Source: Clostridia bacterium
Lineage (GTDB): Bacteria; Bacillota; Clostridia; Peptostreptococcales; Anaerovoracaceae
Assembly (NCBI GenBank): GCA_900766045.1
Contig: CAAFTW010000060.1
Coordinates: 1-23,697, forward strand
Reading direction: 5' to 3'
DNA: 23,697 nucleotides
Under the pieces are notes generated by a model. The model saw only the letters and a program-made list of their open reading frames with translations, made no database searches and was not told where the DNA came from. Below are positions 21,160 through 23,697 of the stretch, one piece after another. The translations under genes were made by a program, and so were the position numbers. How positions within the stretch are numbered: the stretch's first letter is position 1; each line of letters opens with the position of its first letter.

Positions 21160-23550
21160 ATGAAAAATTTAAGAGAGCTGGAAATCGGCGAAAGCGCGAG
21201 AATCCGGTCCGTTGGCGGACAGGGCGCGCTGCGTCAGCATTTTCTGGATATGGGTCTGATCCCGGGCGCTGTTGTCCGGCTGATTAAGTATGCCCCGATG
21301 GGCGATCCGATGGAGCTGCAGATTCACAGTTATGAGCTGACCCTCAGGCTGGATGACGCAGAGAAAATCGAGATTGAACCAGTGACTGCAGATGTGAAGA
21401 AAGTCCGTGAGGAACGGGCGGAGAAGAAGCAGACAAAAGCAATACAGCAAGAGGAAGAAAAGGATCAGGAATTTCTGGATCATCCGGGCCTCGGCGAAGG
21501 TGGAAAATACCACACCCGTGCTGATGAGCACCCGCTTCCGGATAACGAGCTTCTGACTTTCGCCCTGGCGGGCAACCAGAACTGCGGAAAAACAACGCTG
21601 TTCAATCAGCTGACCGGATCCAACCAGCACGTGGGAAATTTCCCGGGTGTAACGGTTGACCGGAAAAGCGGTGTGATTCTGGGGCAGAAAAACACGGAGA
21701 TCACCGATCTTCCGGGTATTTACTCCATGTCCCCTTACAGCAGCGAGGAAATCGTTACCCGGCAGTACATTATCGGGGAAAAGCCACGAGGAATCATTAA
21801 TATCGTCGATGCGACCAATATTGAAAGAAACCTCTACCTGACCATGCAGCTGATGGAGCTGGACGTTCCGATGGTGCTGGCGCTGAACATGATGGATGAG
21901 CTGACTGGAAACGGAGGTTCCATCCGCATTAATGAGATGGAGGAAGAACTGGGCATTCCGGTTGTTCCAATTTCTGCCGTAAAGGGGCAGGGCATTCAGG
22001 AGCTGGCGGACCACGCCATTCACGTAGCGCATTACCAGGAGCGTCCGGGCAGACTGGACTTCTGCAGTCCGGATGAGCATGGCGGCGCGGTGCACCGCTG
22101 TCTTCACAGCATCATGCATCTGATCGAGGATCACGCGGAAAATGCCGGAATTCCGATCCGGTTCGCGGCAACCAAGCTGGTTGAAGGAGACCAGAATATC
22201 CTTGAAGCGCTCCATTTGTCGCAGAACGAAAAAGAAACCATTGAGCACATTATCGTGCAGATGGAGGATGAGCGCGGACTGGACCGTGCCGCGGCGATTG
22301 CGGACATGCGTTTTTCCTTTATCGAGAAACTGGTGCATAAAACGGTGATCATGCCGCATGAGAGCAAAGAGCATGAGAGAAGCCGGAAGATCGACAAGAT
22401 CCTGACGGGAAAGCATACGGCCATTCCGGCCTTTATCGGGATTATGGCCGCAGTGTTCTATCTGACCTTTAATGTGATCGGAGCGGGTCTTCAGAATCTG
22501 ATGGCAATGGGCGTGGATGCCCTGACGCATCTTCTGGACCGGGGACTGACGGCAGCCGGCGTAACGGGAGGCGTGCATTCGCTGATCATTGACGGCGTCT
22601 GTACTGGTGTCGGCAGTGTCATCAGCTTCCTTCCGATCATTGTCACGCTGTTCTTCTTCCTGTCGCTGCTGGAAGATACCGGCTATATGGCCCGTGTGGC
22701 CTTCGTCATGGACAAGCAGCTGAGAAGACTCGGACTTTCCGGACGAAGTATCGTTCCGATGCTGCTGGGATTTGGATGCAGTGTGCCGGCGGTTATGTCC
22801 AGCAGGACCCTGCCGTCCGAGCGTGACCGTAAAATGACCATTATGATGACGCCGTTCATGAGCTGCTCGGCGAAACTTCCGATTTACGGCTTCTTCACCG
22901 CGGCTTTCTTCCCGGGGAAAGGCGCCCTGATCATGGTCTGCCTGTATTTCACCGGAATTCTGGTCGGCATCATCATGGCGCTTCTGAGTAAAAGGACCAT
23001 GTTCAAGGGCGAGGCTGTGCCGTTCGTCATGGAACTTCCGAACTACCGTCTGCCGTCCGCGAAGACGGTGCTGCAACTTCTCTGGGATAAGGCCAGAGAT
23101 TTCCTGGAACGTGCTTTCTCCGTCATTTTTGTAGCGACGATCGTGATCTGGTTCCTCCAGCATTTTAACCCGCAGCTTCACTGGGTAAGTGATTCGGAAG
23201 ACAGCATGCTGGCCATGCTGGGAGGTCTGATTGCGCCGATTTTCGCGCCGATGGGCTTTGGAAACTGGAAGATTTCAACGGCACTGATCACTGGCTTCAT
23301 GGCCAAAGAAAGTGTAGTGGCTACACTGAACGTGCTGGTTGGCAGTTCCGCAAACCTTGTTCACATGCTGACTCCGCTGTCCGCGCTGGCCCTGCTGGTC
23401 TTCTGCCTGCTCTACACACCATGTGTAGCGGCGATCGCGTCCATCAGAAGAGAGCTCGGCAGCCGCTGGGCGGCCGGAATCGCGGTCTGGCAGTGTGTAA
23501 TTGCCTGGGTAGTATCGTTTATCGTGTACGCAGTCGGAAGTGTTCTGTAG
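21160..23550 (+). CDS. feoB: FeoA-FeoB fusion, ferrous iron transporter
   Basis: A 796-residue inner-membrane Fe(II) transporter. Residues 1-75 are a FeoA SH3-like domain (MGLIPGAVV). Residues about 78-128 are a charged Lys/Glu-rich linker. Then comes the FeoB G domain: G1 GNQNCGKT at 138-145, the G2 region VGNFPGVTVD, G3 DLPG at 183-186, and G4 NMMD at 243-246. After the helical insertion domain comes the membrane core, with the paired Gate motifs GFGCSVPAVMSSRTL and FMSCSAKLPIYGFF holding the conserved cysteines. ATG 21160 is chosen because the FeoA domain starts there; AAGGA lies 12 nt upstream, which is rather far. An in-frame GTG at 21124 would translate through the leader hairpin. The gene stands alone with its own promoter. 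Confidence 0.95.
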   Translation: MKNLRELEIGESARIRSVGGQGALRQHFLDMGLIPGAVVRLIKYAPMGDPMELQIHSYELTLRLDDAEKIEIEPVTADVKKVREERAEKKQTKAIQQEEEKDQEFLDHPGLGEGGKYHTRADEHPLPDNELLTFALAGNQNCGKTTLFNQLTGSNQHVGNFPGVTVDRKSGVILGQKNTEITDLPGIYSMSPYSSEEIVTRQYIIGEKPRGIINIVDATNIERNLYLTMQLMELDVPMVLALNMMDELTGNGGSIRINEMEEELGIPVVPISAVKGQGIQELADHAIHVAHYQERPGRLDFCSPDEHGGAVHRCLHSIMHLIEDHAENAGIPIRFAATKLVEGDQNILEALHLSQNEKETIEHIIVQMEDERGLDRAAAIADMRFSFIEKLVHKTVIMPHESKEHERSRKIDKILTGKHTAIPAFIGIMAAVFYLTFNVIGAGLQNLMAMGVDALTHLLDRGLTAAGVTGGVHSLIIDGVCTGVGSVISFLPIIVTLFFFLSLLEDTGYMARVAFVMDKQLRRLGLSGRSIVPMLLGFGCSVPAVMSSRTLPSERDRKMTIMMTPFMSCSAKLPIYGFFTAAFFPGKGALIMVCLYFTGILVGIIMALLSKRTMFKGEAVPFVMELPNYRLPSAKTVLQLLWDKARDFLERAFSVIFVATIVIWFLQHFNPQLHWVSDSEDSMLAMLGGLIAPIFAPMGFGNWKISTALITGFMAKESVVATLNVLVGSSANLVHMLTPLSALALLVFCLLYTPCVAAIASIRRELGSRWAAGIAVWQCVIAWVVSFIVYAVGSVL

Positions 23551-23697
23551 ATAAAAATACACAGACAAAACCCTGTAAATAAAAGCCCATATTTCTATGA
23601 TGGCTGCTGATGGAGCATTTCGGAAGGTCGCAGATGCAGTCGGAGTCAGACGGAAGAAACGGCGCGGGACGGCTGCAGCGTTCCCATCCACGTTTGC
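23551..23697. other. Right edge, no gene assigned
   Basis: The 147 bases after feoAB hold no clear terminator. An open frame from an ATG near 23599 runs to the window end, but it has no ribosome site and no recognised motif. Confidence 0.4.

Noticed and set aside
21097..21160. Possible Fur box before feoAB
   Set aside because: Only a TTATCATT half-site is visible. The match is too weak to call.

Overview
The window looks like a chromosomal segment from an anaerobic Gram-positive bacterium of the Clostridia, probably near Lachnospiraceae. That placement is inferred from gene content: a clostridial-type Re-citrate synthase, a FeoA-FeoB fusion, CodY-like boxes, strong AAGGAG/GGAGGT ribosome sites and AT-rich intergenic DNA between GC-balanced genes. 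No phage, IS transposase, CRISPR or rRNA was seen.

Left part (1-5904): a long upstream region with a cluster of GTATAC motifs leads to a consensus promoter and a four-gene operon. Its genes are Re-citrate synthase (homocitrate/isopropylmalate synthase superfamily), a GntR/FCD regulator, a one-piece aconitase and an isocitrate dehydrogenase, ending in a strong terminator. Together they form the oxidative half TCA branch from oxaloacetate and acetyl-CoA to 2-oxoglutarate, with a regulator built into the operon.

Middle part (5905-13480): a two-gene cassette occurs twice in tandem. Each copy has a POT/PTR2-type peptide transporter followed by a three-domain Xaa-Pro aminopeptidase, with its own upstream region and terminator. 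A near-perfect CodY box lies upstream of the first cassette. This is a peptide import and proline-peptide cleavage unit.

Right-middle (13476-17591): a LysR regulator is divergent from a methionine gamma-lyase gene with a perfect dyad between them. Then come a convergent cation diffusion facilitator gene with an unusual metal site and start, and a tRNA-Ser(CGA). Two copies of an unrecognised roughly 80-bp dyad repeat sit directly after the terminators of the second aminopeptidase and of the tRNA.

Right part (17592-23697): acetolactate synthase ilvB (minus strand) has a leader of about 625 nt. The leader holds a promoter, a 41-codon leader peptide packed with Ile/Val/Leu codons, a classic terminator, and then five copies of a TGGATTG motif, three of them displayed in the loops of good hairpins. 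A CodY-like box lies just upstream of the promoter. A divergent small cupin gene and a feoA-feoB fusion gene complete the window.

The most interesting material is the ilvB leader, which seems to combine CodY control, ribosome-mediated attenuation and an unexplained array of GGA-loop hairpins. Metabolically, methionine gamma-lyase makes 2-oxobutyrate, one substrate of acetolactate synthase, and the peptide cassettes supply amino acids; linking these is inference.
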